Assembly (NCBI GenBank): GCA_963921425.1
Contig: OY992835.1
Span: 13,206,001-13,270,000, forward strand
DNA length: 64,000 nucleotides
From: Dryas octopetala
Lineage: Eukaryota > Streptophyta > Magnoliopsida > Rosales > Rosaceae
Direction of reading: 5' to 3'
Shown here: positions 1 through 11,619 of the stretch, piece after piece
How the letters are laid out: each line of letters begins with the position of its first letter
Position numbering within the stretch: position 1 is the first letter of the stretch
Made by a program: the position numbers and the translations under genes
The notes under the pieces: generated by a model
Database searches by the model: none
What the model was told of the DNA's origin: nothing
Seen by the model: the letters and a program-made list of their open reading frames with translations, nothing else

Positions 1-786
1 AAGTTCCAAAGAAAACCTGGTGGTCCGAAATATTCTGAACTTTTAACATGTTTATGGTCATTATTTCATACATGTCCTGATTTGTTAAGTTTATTCTAAC
101 ATGTTTAATACTTACCAATACCAAATCATACCGAACACCCAAATATCCACGAAAAGAATATAGTATAACCTTTCAATCTGATTGTGTTTACTACAAAATA
201 TTGAAGTTAATTTTTTTTTTTTTTTAAATAATGAAGTTAACGGAACCATATTAGAGATTAACAGATTAGTCCTGTGATTACAAAAGCCTTTTATGATAAT
301 AATATTCCCTATGATTGGCTCCTTTGTCAGTTTGTGCATATAAAAAGTTGTTTCATCATGTTTGAGTTGCTTGACAATACATTAAGCAATGCAAATCTAT
401 GGTTATACATATTATGATTTGGATGTTTTTTATATGATTGAATTGCTTTTCTCATTTTTGTTATAATTTTTTGGTGTTCCGTTGATGATTCTGTTAGAGT
501 AGTTTCAAGTTTAAAATTCCAAATGTTTTACAATGATTGTCTGGAAATTTTGAATAATTAAAAATCCACATTTTTGAATTTGGAAGAGTAACGGGAATGC
601 AAAATTTTGGAACAGGAATGGAAATGCCTTTAGGAATTCCAAAAAATTTCAAAATTTTTCCGAATACTTCTCTTCCAGTCCCATCCATCCAAAAGCAACC
701 CTACATATGTCCCAACACTATTTAATATCTAAAAATTCTAAGCTACTAATTCTGAGAATCATACAAAAATATACTAAAAAAGCAAG
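1..786. other. AT-rich spacer, no gene seen
   Basis: No conserved coding signal was found, and no further DGK exon on the minus strand. The open frame at about 494-688 (-) is AATTTT-rich repeat-like sequence. It looks like MITE or spacer DNA. Confidence 0.5.
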
Positions 787-2553
787 TTAAATTGAAAAAT
801 ATTTCTCATGGAATGATCTATCAATATTTTCTCTCAAGCAATGAAGCTGGAAGAGGTTCCTGTTCTTTTCTGTTTACTTATTTATTTATTTATTTTTTTA
901 AGTTCTAGTACTTTTCAACAAATGCCAACTTATTTCCTATAAGAAAAGAATAATAGGAGTTCCAACCTGTCTGTTTTCATCAGTTCTGCAGTTGTTACTT
1001 CCCTCAGGAACGATGTCACTGATTGACGATCAGCATTAAACTCCTTCTGAAAAAGCATCTTAAATTAAATGATGCATGCAATGCCAACCTAGCAACAACA
1101 TAACCATGCATATACATATTGTTAACGGAGAGAAGAACAGGAAAGTGAAAAATGAGGTAGCTGCTACTACTCTGCAGTTTCTTTCAGAGTACGGTAAGAA
1201 ATTATAAAGAAGTTATAGGCCTTATTACTCAATCTAAAGCATGATTACCCACCAAATGCAGCATGTTACATATTATTTTGTCTTCCAAAACGTTATTATT
1301 AAAAAAAATCTCGCCAATTTTTCTTTTTTAATTTGACCTAGACTAATATAAGTAGTCTCTCCATCAGTAGAATCCTATACAAAACAAATACAGTCCTTGG
1401 TACTGATCTTTCCATGAAAAACAATTAACGGCATATGGTATTGGTACATGTTATGAATATGAAAAAAAAATACTGGAACATAGTGACACATTAGTAACAC
1501 ATATATCTGTGTATGCATATATTTGTTATGAAATCATGCACAGGAATCATGTCCTGAACCTTATGTTAATAAGAGGAAAGCAACAAACTACGTATTTTAT
1601 GCTATCAATCAATAAATAGCATGCCAGTTGGACTAGCACTTGTCACCTTTGGCCAGTAAAGTATCTCACCAAATGCCTAAGTCATTGAAAACGCTAGCAA
1701 GAAACCAACAGCCATGGCCCATCTATGATTATGCTGTTGTTTCAAGTTTCAAGTTCATTTATGTCTTGATAAACAAATATATGTCCTACCCATCCAAACG
1801 AAAGTGGGATGTTATCTTCAGTTCCCTGTGGTATCGTAGCAATGGAGGGTGACTCTGGTAATTTTAGATCACAGATAACTCCCAAAATCCAGTTGGCCAC
1901 AGCATCCCCACCAACAATCTGAGAAGAAATATATGTTAGAAAGTTAGCCACTGCACACCCAAAAAATTAATTAAAATAAATAAATAGTTGAATTCACATT
2001 AAAAATGAAAAAAAAAAAAATTTGTGGGCGCATTACACATATTGGTACATTTAATTTAACATATTACTCACTATAATTTTCATCCTCTTTTGAATATCAT
2101 CAGCAAAACCATATTCTTTCTGCTTAAGCTTTTCTAGAGTACCATAAGCCTCCTTTAGCACACTCTCAGGATTCTGTGCCTTCACTTTTTTCTTAGAATC
2201 AGAATTCTCTTCCAGAACAGCAAAAACCTAGAAAAGAAATTATATTTTTAACAAACTTGGATCGAAGTTGGAAAGACAAGCATGTATACAATTATAAAGG
2301 TTAGAATTTCTTTTTGCAAACAATTATATTGAAGTGCTTCTTCTCACGAAGCGGCTATTATCAAGAAAAAGATACCTGCTTTTTATTAAGACGGTAGCAA
2401 AATTCTTCAAAGAGTTTTTCTCCAAGCTGTTCATTTTTTAAATCAATAAACACTAACACTGGGCACTCCGGTATATGGACAGCAGGTTTAACATCCAAAT
2501 CAGGTTTCAGCAGTTCATCAGGTATGTACATCTCCTTCAAGAAGCGATTGGAC
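787..2553 (-). other. Diacylglycerol-kinase-like exons (truncated, glycine motif altered)
   Basis: Four consecutive exons read like cluster-II plant DGK: CPVLVFIDLKNEQLG (family has VFVNSKSGGQLG), KQVFAVLEE (KQVFDL), IVGGDAVANWILGVICDLKL (VAGGDGTAGWLLGVVCDLKL), ATIPQGTEDNIPLSFGW (ATVPLGTGNNLPFAFGW) and ADRQSVTSFLREV. The ATP-binding GGDGT is GGDAVA, GTGNN is GTEDN, and the SGG of the first loop is missing, so phosphorylation of diacylglycerol is unlikely. The conserved downstream half (PHSLHAFH, FRGGFWNYFS and the accessory domain) is not found in positions 1-780. A lone DGK pseudogene is possible, but every exon is open, spliceable and in phase with the NB-ARC exon upstream. Confidence 0.75.
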
Positions 2554-4044
2554 CTACAATTCCATTTTCAGTTTTCTTATTGCATGTAAATTCGAATTTT
2601 GGGGGTCCAGTACTTAACACAATATCAGAATCACCCTATTTATTGTCCTTCATCATATGGGATTATTCCTAAGTAAAAGAATTTGTAAAATGTTCGAGAT
2701 AGAGCAAGGTAGGACCTAGCAGATAAAGAAAGTTTAAGCATCATATAATACTAAGTATAACAACCATACTATTCTTAGGACATGAAATTCAAAATTTTAT
2801 GTAAGACATTATCAAAATAAAGGAGTTTAATGATAGAATGAATACAAAAAATCACCTATGCATAAATTAACCATCAAATAAAAAACTAAGAAAACAAAAA
2901 CCATGAAAAAAAAAGGTTGAGAAGAATACTCAATCTCACGAATCTGTTCGGGAATGATTTCTGCAAGTGTCTTAGCAGCCAATGGTAAACCATGACATTG
3001 ATCCTTAATTTCCTCCTTAATCTTTTCCAAAGTTTCGCGATGTGAGATGCTTGAAAATTCCTTATCATTCTTAATTGTGTCCTCAAATATACACCAGCAA
3101 ATTTCTTTGTCCGAAGGCTTAACATGAATCAAGTAATTTTGTTCCACCAGCTTTTCAGCCACTTCCGCTAACCTGCTAGTAACAATGACCGCACCCCCAC
3201 TACCCTTAGGCAATCCACGCCACAAGCGATCCTCAATGTTAATGTGCCGCCGCCACACGTCATCAAACACAAGCAAATACCTCTTACCCGACAGAAGCTG
3301 GTTGAGCCTTTCCAAGAGCTTACCAAGGCCAACAATCCTTCCATCTAGAACATGTCCCAAATGATCAAGAATACATGTCTCAAAACTAAACCTACTAAAC
3401 TGTTGTTCTTCTTCCCTCATACTTGAAAAGGGTAACCAAATTATAGGACTAAACTCCTCCTTCACTCTCTCCCTCTCCAAAACCTTTTGCACCAAAGTGG
3501 TCTTCCCCACACCAGCAATCCCTACTACCCCAATTGCCGTAAACCCAATACGGCTCGGACCCCCTTCTTCAAAGAGCAACCTCTCAATCCCCTCTGCCTC
3601 GTCATCGAATCCAAAAACTTTCGAAGAAAGTTTAGGTCCGGTCTTCTCCGGGGGATTCTCAATTTCTTCTCTTGGGGCCTCCAACTTCTCAAGCTCCCGT
3701 TTTATTGCATCCAGACGATTCTTCATCTTCTGGATGAAAATGTATGCAAAAGGGTTGATGAGTAAGAGCTTCTTGTTAAGCTCCTTGCACTCATTGGCGA
3801 AGATTCGGCACTCGGCCAACGCGTCGTTGAGGTCGTAGAGCAAACGAATTGTTTCAGAGTAGGAATATCGTTCAGGCATTATATCAAACTCTTTGACGAC
3901 ACTTCTGATTGATTTGAAGTTAGAAATGAGATTTTTGATGGCTTTGAAGTAAGAGATGGGAATCGAACCTGATAGCTCAGACTCTGCTTCTTGAAGAGAC
4001 TTCGAGAACTTGCTCCAGAGAAACTCAGCAACGTCCAACGCCAT
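787..4044 (-). CDS. NB-ARC protein fused to a degenerate diacylglycerol kinase domain
   Basis: Predicted 576-residue protein from six exons: 4044-2930, 2553-2376, 2227-2072, 1918-1790, 1046-967 and 859-787. Exon 1 encodes a helical N-terminus (1-130), then VFGFDDEAEGIERLL, P-loop GIAGVGKTT (175-183), kinase-2 LLVFDDVW (257-264), RNBS-B VIVTSR (286-291) and GLPLA (352-356). This matches the short NB-only At5g45440/At5g45490 type; no LRR follows. Exon 1 ends in phase 2 at REIE, and the next acceptor restores the frame into SNRFLKEMYIPD, close to the N-terminus of cluster-II plant DGKs (DGK5 type). Later exons join in phase 0, apart from the final junction. The DGK part stops before most of the kinase. 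What is seen is the frame and the borders; one fused transcript is inferred. The alternative is an NB gene ending in its own intron beside a DGK relic. The last exon is the least certain. The cytosolic immune role is inferred from the family. Confidence 0.6.
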
Positions 4045-5109
4045 TGCTTACTCCGATTCTGCCAATCGAGACGGAGCAGAGGAGAATCCGCCTTTGGTTT
4101 TGGTCAGTTGGTCGAAACTCAAAGCACACTCAAGGTATTGAAACCCAGCATCGATACCGGGTTGACTCGTGTTTCTTGCAGTCGCCTTCTTAATTGCAAA
4201 AGGGAGGGTATTACAGTTACAGTACAGTCGTTGCATATTAACGGTACGTATGACTGTATGAGTCAAAATCAATAACATAACATAGCACATACTAGTCATA
4301 GTATGTAAATTGTTTAATACTATTACTAACATTCGTGGATGTGACTCTAAATTATTGTAATTATGCGTTTTGCGTTATTTTATTCATTTTTGTATGTACA
4401 TGTAACTAAAAATGATACAATATTTATATAAATATATTTTGTTTTTGAAAAATAAAAAGGGCGCCGTTATTTAGCCTCAACTAATTCATTTATAGCCCCA
4501 CCAATTTAATAAATATATAATTTTTTATTTTATTCTAATGTAAATTGACTAACAAAAACATACTAGTTATTACAAAAAATATATATATTCACTCAACATC
4601 ATTTCTATACCCAACCAGTTCCATTTTTTTCTAATTAAAAATTAAAAAAACTAAAAATATTATTAAAAAAAAAATCTCATCGGCCATCACCACATCCCAA
4701 TCCCCCGCCACCACCCCTTTTCATCATGTCACCTGGCCAGCAGCCCTCTCTCTCTCTCTCTCTTTTTATCTATCTCTCTCACTCTATTGGGAAATTGTAG
4801 AACCACTGGCCTTCTAATCGAACCTCCATGTTGGGTGGTAGTCCAACCTCATTCTTCTTCTTGTAGAAAAAAAAGAGTCTGTTAATATACAGATATTGGC
4901 ATTTAATTATATTAACTAAAACCACCTAAAGTCTCATTCTTCCTTTGCGGGCCAACTACCAAAAACTCATTATTCATTTGTGGATACCACACCACTACTA
5001 GATCCTTGCGCCACAAAAACTCCATCTACCCCACGCATTGTTTTGACGAAAATAGATATAACAAAAACATAGCATGCAGACACCTAAAATACCAGCATCA
5101 ATGCATCAC

Positions 5110-5325
5110 CAAAAGAACGGAAACTGAAACTGCAAGTCCACAATTCCAATGAACTGCAGTTAGTAACTGCAACTGCAAGTCTGCAACTCCAATAAATTGC
5201 AGTTTCAGTTCACTTGCAGTTCCAGAAACTGCAGTTTCTGAAGTTTCAGTTCACTTGCACTTTCTGCAGCTTCAATTCACTTGCAGTTCAAAAAACTGCA
5301 GTTTTCTGCAGTTTTAGAAACTAAA
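5110..5325. repeat. Degenerate CTGCAG / TTTCAGTTCACTTGCAGTT tandem array
   Basis: A stretch of about 215 bases is built from variants of AACTGCAGTTTCAGTTCACTTGCAGTTC, with many CTGCA and TGCAG hexamers on both strands. Units are about 25-35 bases and imperfect. It lies inside the Mutator-like element. Confidence 0.7.
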
Positions 5326-6390
5326 CTAAAAAAAAAAAATCAAGAACCTACTACTGATAAGGAAAGCACAAGGGTGGAGTTGGCTTCCCCAATAACTTTT
5401 TAGGCGTTGTCATAGTGAGCAACTTGGCTTGTTCTTCGGCAACGTCGCGACAAGGCTGAGATCAGAGTCAACATCGGGGCTCCGATTGAGTCTGGGGTTC
5501 CTGGGTGTTCCGAGCTCACAGGGATGAAGAGGGAAGAAAGAGGAACTTAGGGGTGGTCCTCTCGTCGCCATCCATGGCCGGATGCACACACACGACGTCA
5601 AAGAAAGTTGCAGCTAGGGAGAGCAAGAAAGAACACAGAGATAGTGCTTGGGGAGAGAGAAAGAGAGTGATGAAAGAGAAGATAAATTTCAGAAATGAGG
5701 GAGAGAGAGAGAGACATTAATTCAACATTCTTTATTATTAAATTATTAAATATTGTATGTTTGAAGTCAAAGGCAGCTAATAAATTTTCCACCCAGAGAC
5801 AACAAGGCAACATGGCACGTGAATGGATTGGACATGAATGGTATGACCATCTGCTATGTGACTAATACTTACAAAAGTCTCCTTATTGTTAAATTTGAAC
5901 AATAGGTGTAGTAGAGGTTAAATAAAATGTTTGTCATGTATCCTACAGTAATTAATTCGAAAAAAAATCCAACCCGAGATGATTTGGCTTTCATTGTAGC
6001 AGATTGGAGAGAGACAGAGAGAGGAAGAAATAGATAGAAACAAGAAAGAGCGAGAGATGATGCAGAGTTGGCGACGTCGCCGGCATCTCGATCGGCTGGG
6101 GGTTGGGGGTGCAGGGCTGTTAGGTGGGGGTGTGTAGGGAGGGAGGAGAGGAACTGCTAGTTTCTCAGTTGGGATTAACAATTGAAAAAAAGAAGAAGAA
6201 AGCGAAAGAAGAAAGAAAAATAAGAAGGAGGAGGGGCTGAGTTTCTTAGTATTGTTCAAACTTTTCTATATGTGTTTGCAGTAAACAAAAAACAAAAGCA
6301 TAAAAAGGAAGAAGAAGAAGTAAGAGGAGGATGAGGTATATAAATAAAATGCCTTAATGTTAGGTGGTGATAATGGTGGTTATGGTGTTG

Positions 6391-9145
6391 GGTGGTGTCG
6401 CACTCGAACCCCAGATATGCAACAGTGACACTTACTTTGAATACTCCAAGAGATTAATACCACTAAATCAAGTATTAATCTCTAAAGATACCCAAGGCGG
6501 GTTAAGCCATTTGATTAGATGGTACAGGTTGGATAAAAGATAATAAATAAATATGCGGAAACATTAGTAAAAACTTTTTTATAAAACCAACCCCCAAAGT
6601 TACGGTAGTTCATTGCGACCTGGAAAAATTAAATAAATTCAAAATACATAACAAGCATAGAATAAAGATTTCAAAACTAAGCAAACATATAATTAAAGTA
6701 AATAACTCAAAATCATCTCCAATTAATGGAAGAAAAATCAACAAAATATATTCGACATGAGATATCAATTAAATAACAACACCAATTGAATCCAGGAAGT
6801 TGACAAGCCTCACGATGCTGCTCTGCTCGACCCTCGTCCGAGTTTCTCTCTTTACCATGCTTGTACCTATAAAAACATCCAATAAAAAAGGAACACAAAA
6901 ACAATGTAAGGAGTAAGCATCTCATACAATCATAGTTTTCTCTCAGGGGACTCTGCTAGGTTTGAAAACCACAAAACTTTTTCCAGTGAAAATCCTTTTC
7001 AGTTGATTCTTAAATCATCAAAATAAGTTTTGCAAAACTTTTCCTTTAAAATCTTTTCAAAACATTTATGACTCGGCTGTACAATAATTATGATTATAAA
7101 CATGCAAATCCATAAAGAATAATAATCTAAATGGTCGATACACATTAGGTACGATTATGGCTAACTATAAACAAAGAGAATGTGTCCATAACGAGAGTGC
7201 CTTGGTAAATAGGAATAGGTACTCGAAATCGGGAATCTATGCCACTGCCACCTTGATCAATCGTGTGCCCCCACTTTGCACAAGAATTCGTGTCCACGTA
7301 TAGGCTTGGCTTAGCATCACACAATATCCAGATCAAATTCTTCTAGAAGGTTTAGGAATTTGAATTCAAGATCACATTTTTCAACGTTACCCGAACTCTC
7401 AGACCAAAAACAATAATAGCATGATATAATAATTTAAAATCACAAACACACACAAAGTCTATAGTCAGGAATGCATGATAAATCCCCCTACCTGGAATCC
7501 AATGCTCTTCACGTATTTTCTTAGATAGCCTATGCATCCTCATCCGTCTCGAATCCATCGCCTTCTTGTCACGCCACAAAGAAATCTTTCGGTAATTGAT
7601 GTTCCTAGTGTGCGACAATGTGACAATTTAGTCAAAAGTTAAATTCAACACAATCTCGTTATAACTCATTCTTTTAGGTCACACATCCCTAAAGAGTCTA
7701 GTCCTAAGTGGACTAAACTCTACTCTTTAGGGTTTCTAAGTTTCAAGTTAATTTTAAAGTCAAACCACTTGACTAATTGCCTTGATTTAAAGCAATTTCA
7801 CAAATTAATTTAGATTAGAATAAATCAAACCTAAGTATTATCCAAGTATTTAATTAATTATCATCTCTCCAAAATATTATACTAATTAATCAAGCTTGAA
7901 TAATAGCTTAAATCCAATTTAATCTCTACAATAAGACTTGTTAAACCTAACAAGTTAATAACCTTTAATTAAATCATTAAATTAAGGTTACAACTAATCA
8001 TGCTTAATTAACCAAATAAATTAAGCAATTAAATCTCCAAACTAAACCTAGGCATGCTTAATTAATAAATAAATCATAATTAATTAATCTAAATATGCAA
8101 CCTAATATTAAAGCCTAATAAAGCAGAAAAATAAATAAAAGACTTATCTGGTTGTAGACTTCTAACGCTAGACTCCACTCTTAAGGGCTCCTCCTCCTTG
8201 ACAAGCTCGATCTCCAAAATAAAACTTTTAAATTATGAGAATTTTCTTCCCTTTTGGTGTCTCTTCTTAGAGAGACTCTCAAAGAATCAAGGAGTGAGTA
8301 ATTCTAACTTCACTTGATGGTGCAAGTGAAAATGAGGTACAAAGGTCTCTATTTATAGGCACTTGAGGGTGGTAAGTTTTCTTTAATTTTTCAATGTGAG
8401 ATAGGATGCACAAAAATGTGAAAAACACACAAAAAGTCGAATTGGGTCAGAAAATACCTGGCAGGTCGCTTGAATTATGAGACAAAACGGGCCGGGTCGC
8501 CCGTCATTGTAGACACGCGGGTTTGAGCTCTGATCAGTCCTCTAAGTGAAATCAACGGCTCAGATTGAAGGAGCTTTAATGAGGTGCAACGGCTGGGATT
8601 AAAACAAGGGTGATCCTAAAGTGTAAAGCAGCGCGTCCGGTATGCGCGGATCCTTGCGCTAGCACAGAGTCCGTGTCAGCGCCTCCAGCCAATGCACGCA
8701 CGCCAAGCGTTGCTTCGTCAGTCCAGTCAGCAAACTTTTCAATTCTTTTATTTTCCTATTATTTTTTTTATTTCTCCAAACTTTGTAAATTCACAAAAAA
8801 TAGCTTGAGATTCCAAATAATTTTTCGAAAAATCCTACGAACTCGTATTAATCCTATAGCCTCAAAACATAAAATTTTCTTAATTTCTAAAAAATTATGA
8901 AAAATTCTCCTTCCATAATTTAATTCCAAAAAATCAAAATAAACCTAAAAATCACCAACTCTTGAATTTCCTTTTCCAAAATTCACTTCCACACAACTAA
9001 ACTCTAGAACCACAATCAAATGTCTTGATTAGTCAAAAAAAAGTTATGAAAAATTTCAATTCTTTTAAACAAACCTTAAGAACAAAGTTAAAAAGCTTAA
9101 GTAGCAAAATTAACATACGCCAAAAATTCAAGATGTTATAGGTGG
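6391..9145 (-). mobile_element. Probable solo LTR (Ty3/gypsy-like), minus orientation
   Basis: The segment 6396-9140 (2745 bp) is flanked by the 5-bp duplication GGTGG (6391-6395 and 9141-9145). On the minus strand it begins TATAACATCTTGAATTTTTG, close to the TGTAACATC start common in plant LTRs (one base changed), and it ends with GACA complementary to TGTC at 6396. A minus-strand TATA-like CCTATAAATAG lies near 8352. No gag, protease, RT or integrase frame was seen. The flanks on both sides are GGT-rich, so the target was one GGT tract. Confidence 0.6.
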
Positions 9146-9351
9146 TGGTGGTGATGGTGATGGTATTGGGTGTTTTTGTTGGGTATATATAGAGAGTAGA
9201 ATAGGTGGGATGTGGTGTTGGATTTTAATAAAGGTAATTTGGAAAAATTTGTTGGATATACTAATAAATTTTTATAGTTTCTAATTTTTAGTTTGGTGTA
9301 GAAAGTGTGTTGAGCTACTGATAAAAAAATTGAATCCGAATAGCGGCACTC

Positions 9352-9637
9352 AAATAAAAAATAAAAACAACAGAAGTCAACCAGTCAAGGACTTGCTCAT
9401 TAAAAAGTGGCCAGCTTCGAATGGGCTTCCGCCATTAGGCCGTTTTGGCCTTTAGAAAAAAAACCCTAACCATTATAGATACAAAATGAAAAGATTAATC
9501 ACATCGTTTTTTCAAGGATAAATGAGAAAATAGTTGGACAAATAATGACTGAGGCTAAAAACATTAAATTTGATCCACTTTTTTAACTGTTTGCATTAAG
9601 CATTCCAAAGTTTGGGGTCAACATTCAACCGCTCGGT
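9352..9637. other. Spacer between two transposons
   Basis: This is AT-rich unique-looking sequence between two Mutator-like elements. No coding or RNA signal was seen. Confidence 0.4.
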
Positions 9638-10684
9638 GCTAGAGCTAAGGAGTAAAATTTCGGTTTCGAGCAAATTTTCAATGAAAATTTCGACGGAAAT
9701 TTTCGCGGAAACTTCGATTTCGACAAATTAGACAAAAAGCGACAGAAATTGCTATCAAAATACAAAATTTTTTTTGAAACGTTATCATATATTTATTTAA
9801 CATATTATCTAATACATTGATAAAAAACATTGAAGAAATCAAATTATATAGTAGATTTCATGTGATATAAAATGAATATAATACGCGTTAGAGGCAAATA
9901 TTATTAAATAAAATTAGTATAATGAATAAATGAAATTAGTTTATTCTTTATACGCTATAATCTATAAATTAAATCCTAATACTAAACCATATATACTATA
10001 TATACCATATAATCTATACACTAATATACTCTATAATCTATACTCTATATTATTTAGGATATGATATAGGATATTAGGGTTTAGGCCCTTTAGAGTATTT
10101 TTAATTATTTTTTATATAGAAATGTATTAGGGTTTAAAAACAACTAAACGAAACCCCAAAACGGCCAAAACAAACCCCAAACCCTTTTTTTTTCTTTCCA
10201 ATTGCCCAAAGACCCCAAACCCCAATCAACCATAACCTTTTTTTTTTTTCCCCTTCCTTTTCCCCTTTTCCCTCGTGACTCTCCAGCAGTCTTCCTCATT
10301 TCTCTCAAGTCTCACCTTCTCTTTCTCTCTCCCAGTCCGTCTCCGACTCCTCCCTCCCTAATATCTTCTCTCTCCTCTCTCTTCCTCCTTCCTCCTTCCC
10401 TCCCTGATTTCTTTTCTCCTCGGAGGCCGGATCTCTTCTCCCTATCTCTTCTATTCCCGACTCCGCCGATCTCTTCCTCCTCTCCCTCCGACGACGGCTG
10501 GCAACAAGGCCGGCTCGCCTAGCTCTTCCTCCCTTCTTTCCCTCTGGTCTCTGCCTCCAAGCTTGAGCTAAAAGTTTCGCCGAAATCTAAATGAAAATTT
10601 TTTGGTATTTTGATAAAATCCCCCCCCCCCCTCCAAAATGAAATTTCGCTAAAAATTTTGAAATTTTCCTCCTTGGCTAGAGCT
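9638..10684. mobile_element. Mutator-like element, AAATTTCG subterminal repeats
   Basis: The element 9647-10675 begins AAGGAGTAAAATTTCGG and ends with the complement of CAAGGAGGAAAATTTC. It is flanked by GCTAGAGCT at 9638-9646 and 10676-10684 (9 bp, extendable to 10). Both termini carry GAAATTTCG-type repeats. The left half is shared with the element at 61884; the right half (10200-10560) is a different CT-rich, 5-prime-UTR-like segment, suggesting captured host DNA. No transposase is present. Confidence 0.7.
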
Positions 10685-10685
10685 A

Positions 10686-11061
10686 ATTAGAAGACTCGAT
10701 CAGCTCGCAATTGTTTGTCAATTATAAATTATAATCCAAAATTATTTGAGAAAATAGTTATTCACATATATATATATTTGCATGTTATTTGCGGAAATGT
10801 TAATAAACAATAATAACAAAGTAATAGGTCAATGACCATTTGGTCTAGTAGCAGTGTAGCACCCAATTTTCTCTTTATCGACTAATAGTAACAAATGTGA
10901 GAAGATGCGTTCGAATGCTCATTTATTTATAACGTGGACCATATTGATCTAAATATGAAAAGTAAGTTTATTTATAATAACAAGTATACAATGAATGTTT
11001 GGATGATTAATTAAATTATAATTAGCACCCAAATTAAGTAATTAAAGACAGACGAGGATGG
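10686..11061. other. Spacer downstream of the PMEI-like gene
   Basis: AT-rich sequence on the 3-prime side of the minus-strand gene at 11062. Nothing else could be recognised. Confidence 0.4.
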
Positions 11062-11619
11062 TCACTTGTGAGTCAAGACCTTGATGATGGCCAACACATT
11101 ATTGCATAACTGGCGAAAGCCTTCAGTCTCGGATGCCATCATGGTTGTATGTCTGCTCATTAATTCATTACAAGAGTTGGCATCATTAACTGCAACCTTC
11201 ACCCATTTTTCCACAACATTGTAGGCCTTAATTGACAATGCAGAAGCTGAGTTATCAAGCTTCTCATTTGCGTCTGAGTAATACTCTATGCAGTCTCTCA
11301 ACTCTTGCTCAATCATCGGTTCTAAGCCAGTCGTAGTGTTTATCATCAAGCTTCTTAAATCTTGTTCGATGTTTGATGCATTTGAGGCCGCAAGCCTAAT
11401 TGCTATGTGGGCCAGTCCTGTAATGTCAGCTCCCTTGCTGTTTGGGTCATTTTTCAGTGTAGAGATGCATTCATCCTTGTGAGGTGAATGTTGGCATGCT
11501 TCTTTAATTAGCTTCGTATTGTTGATCGTCATTTGGTCATCATTTCCTGTAACAACTTCTTGTTGCAGCACACACAAGGTTGAGATGACCAAGAAGAGCA
11601 TTGCTGAAATGGGCTTCAT
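11062..11619 (-). CDS. Plant invertase/pectin methylesterase inhibitor-like protein
   Basis: Single-exon, 185 residues. Residues 1-25 form a signal peptide (hydrophobic LFLVISTLCVL), so it is probably secreted to the wall or sent to the vacuole. The mature part has the family pattern: LIKEACQHSPHKDECISTL with paired Cys42 and Cys51, then Cys110 (RDCIEYYSDA) and Cys150 (DANSCNEL), plus a fifth Cys172 near the end. Spacing and length fit the four-helix PMEI fold with two disulfides. The segment LKNDPNSKGADITGLAHIAI and the C-terminal cysteine resemble cell wall/vacuolar inhibitors of fructosidase (C/VIF) more than classical PMEIs, but which enzyme it inhibits cannot be settled here. Its start is the first ATG, directly before the signal peptide. 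Confidence 0.88.
   Translation of the reverse strand: MKPISAMLFLVISTLCVLQQEVVTGNDDQMTINNTKLIKEACQHSPHKDECISTLKNDPNSKGADITGLAHIAIRLAASNASNIEQDLRSLMINTTTGLEPMIEQELRDCIEYYSDANEKLDNSASALSIKAYNVVEKWVKVAVNDANSCNELMSRHTTMMASETEGFRQLCNNVLAIIKVLTHK

Larger units (their letters stand above)
4450..9360. mobile_element. Mutator-like element with 9-bp TSD, split by a nested LTR
   Basis: The element spans 4459-9351. It starts GGGCGCCGTTATTT and its reverse-complemented right end starts GAGTGCCGCTATTC, a degenerate terminal inverted repeat. Perfect 9-bp duplications AAATAAAAA flank it at 4450-4458 and 9352-9360, as expected for Mutator-like elements. A 2.7-kb LTR insertion (6396-9140) lies inside; without it the element is about 2.1 kb. 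It holds a CT run near 4748, a GA-rich stretch near 6003 and a CTGCAG-rich repeat array. No transposase was seen, so it is non-autonomous. The TSD is AT-rich, so its match alone is weaker evidence than TSD plus TIR together. Confidence 0.65.

Noticed and set aside
3487-3838. Plus-strand frames opposite the NB-ARC exon
   Set aside because: They are antisense shadows of a well-conserved coding exon.
5110-5325. CRISPR-like array
   Set aside because: Units are imperfect and lack unique spacers, and the sequence is clearly plant nuclear.
8610-8900. 96-codon frame inside the solo LTR
   Set aside because: It turns into poly-F/K translation of AT-rich DNA, and no retroviral-type domain is present.
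10202-10522. 106-codon Pro/Ser/Leu frame
   Set aside because: CT-rich UTR-like cargo inside a transposon, with no family signal.
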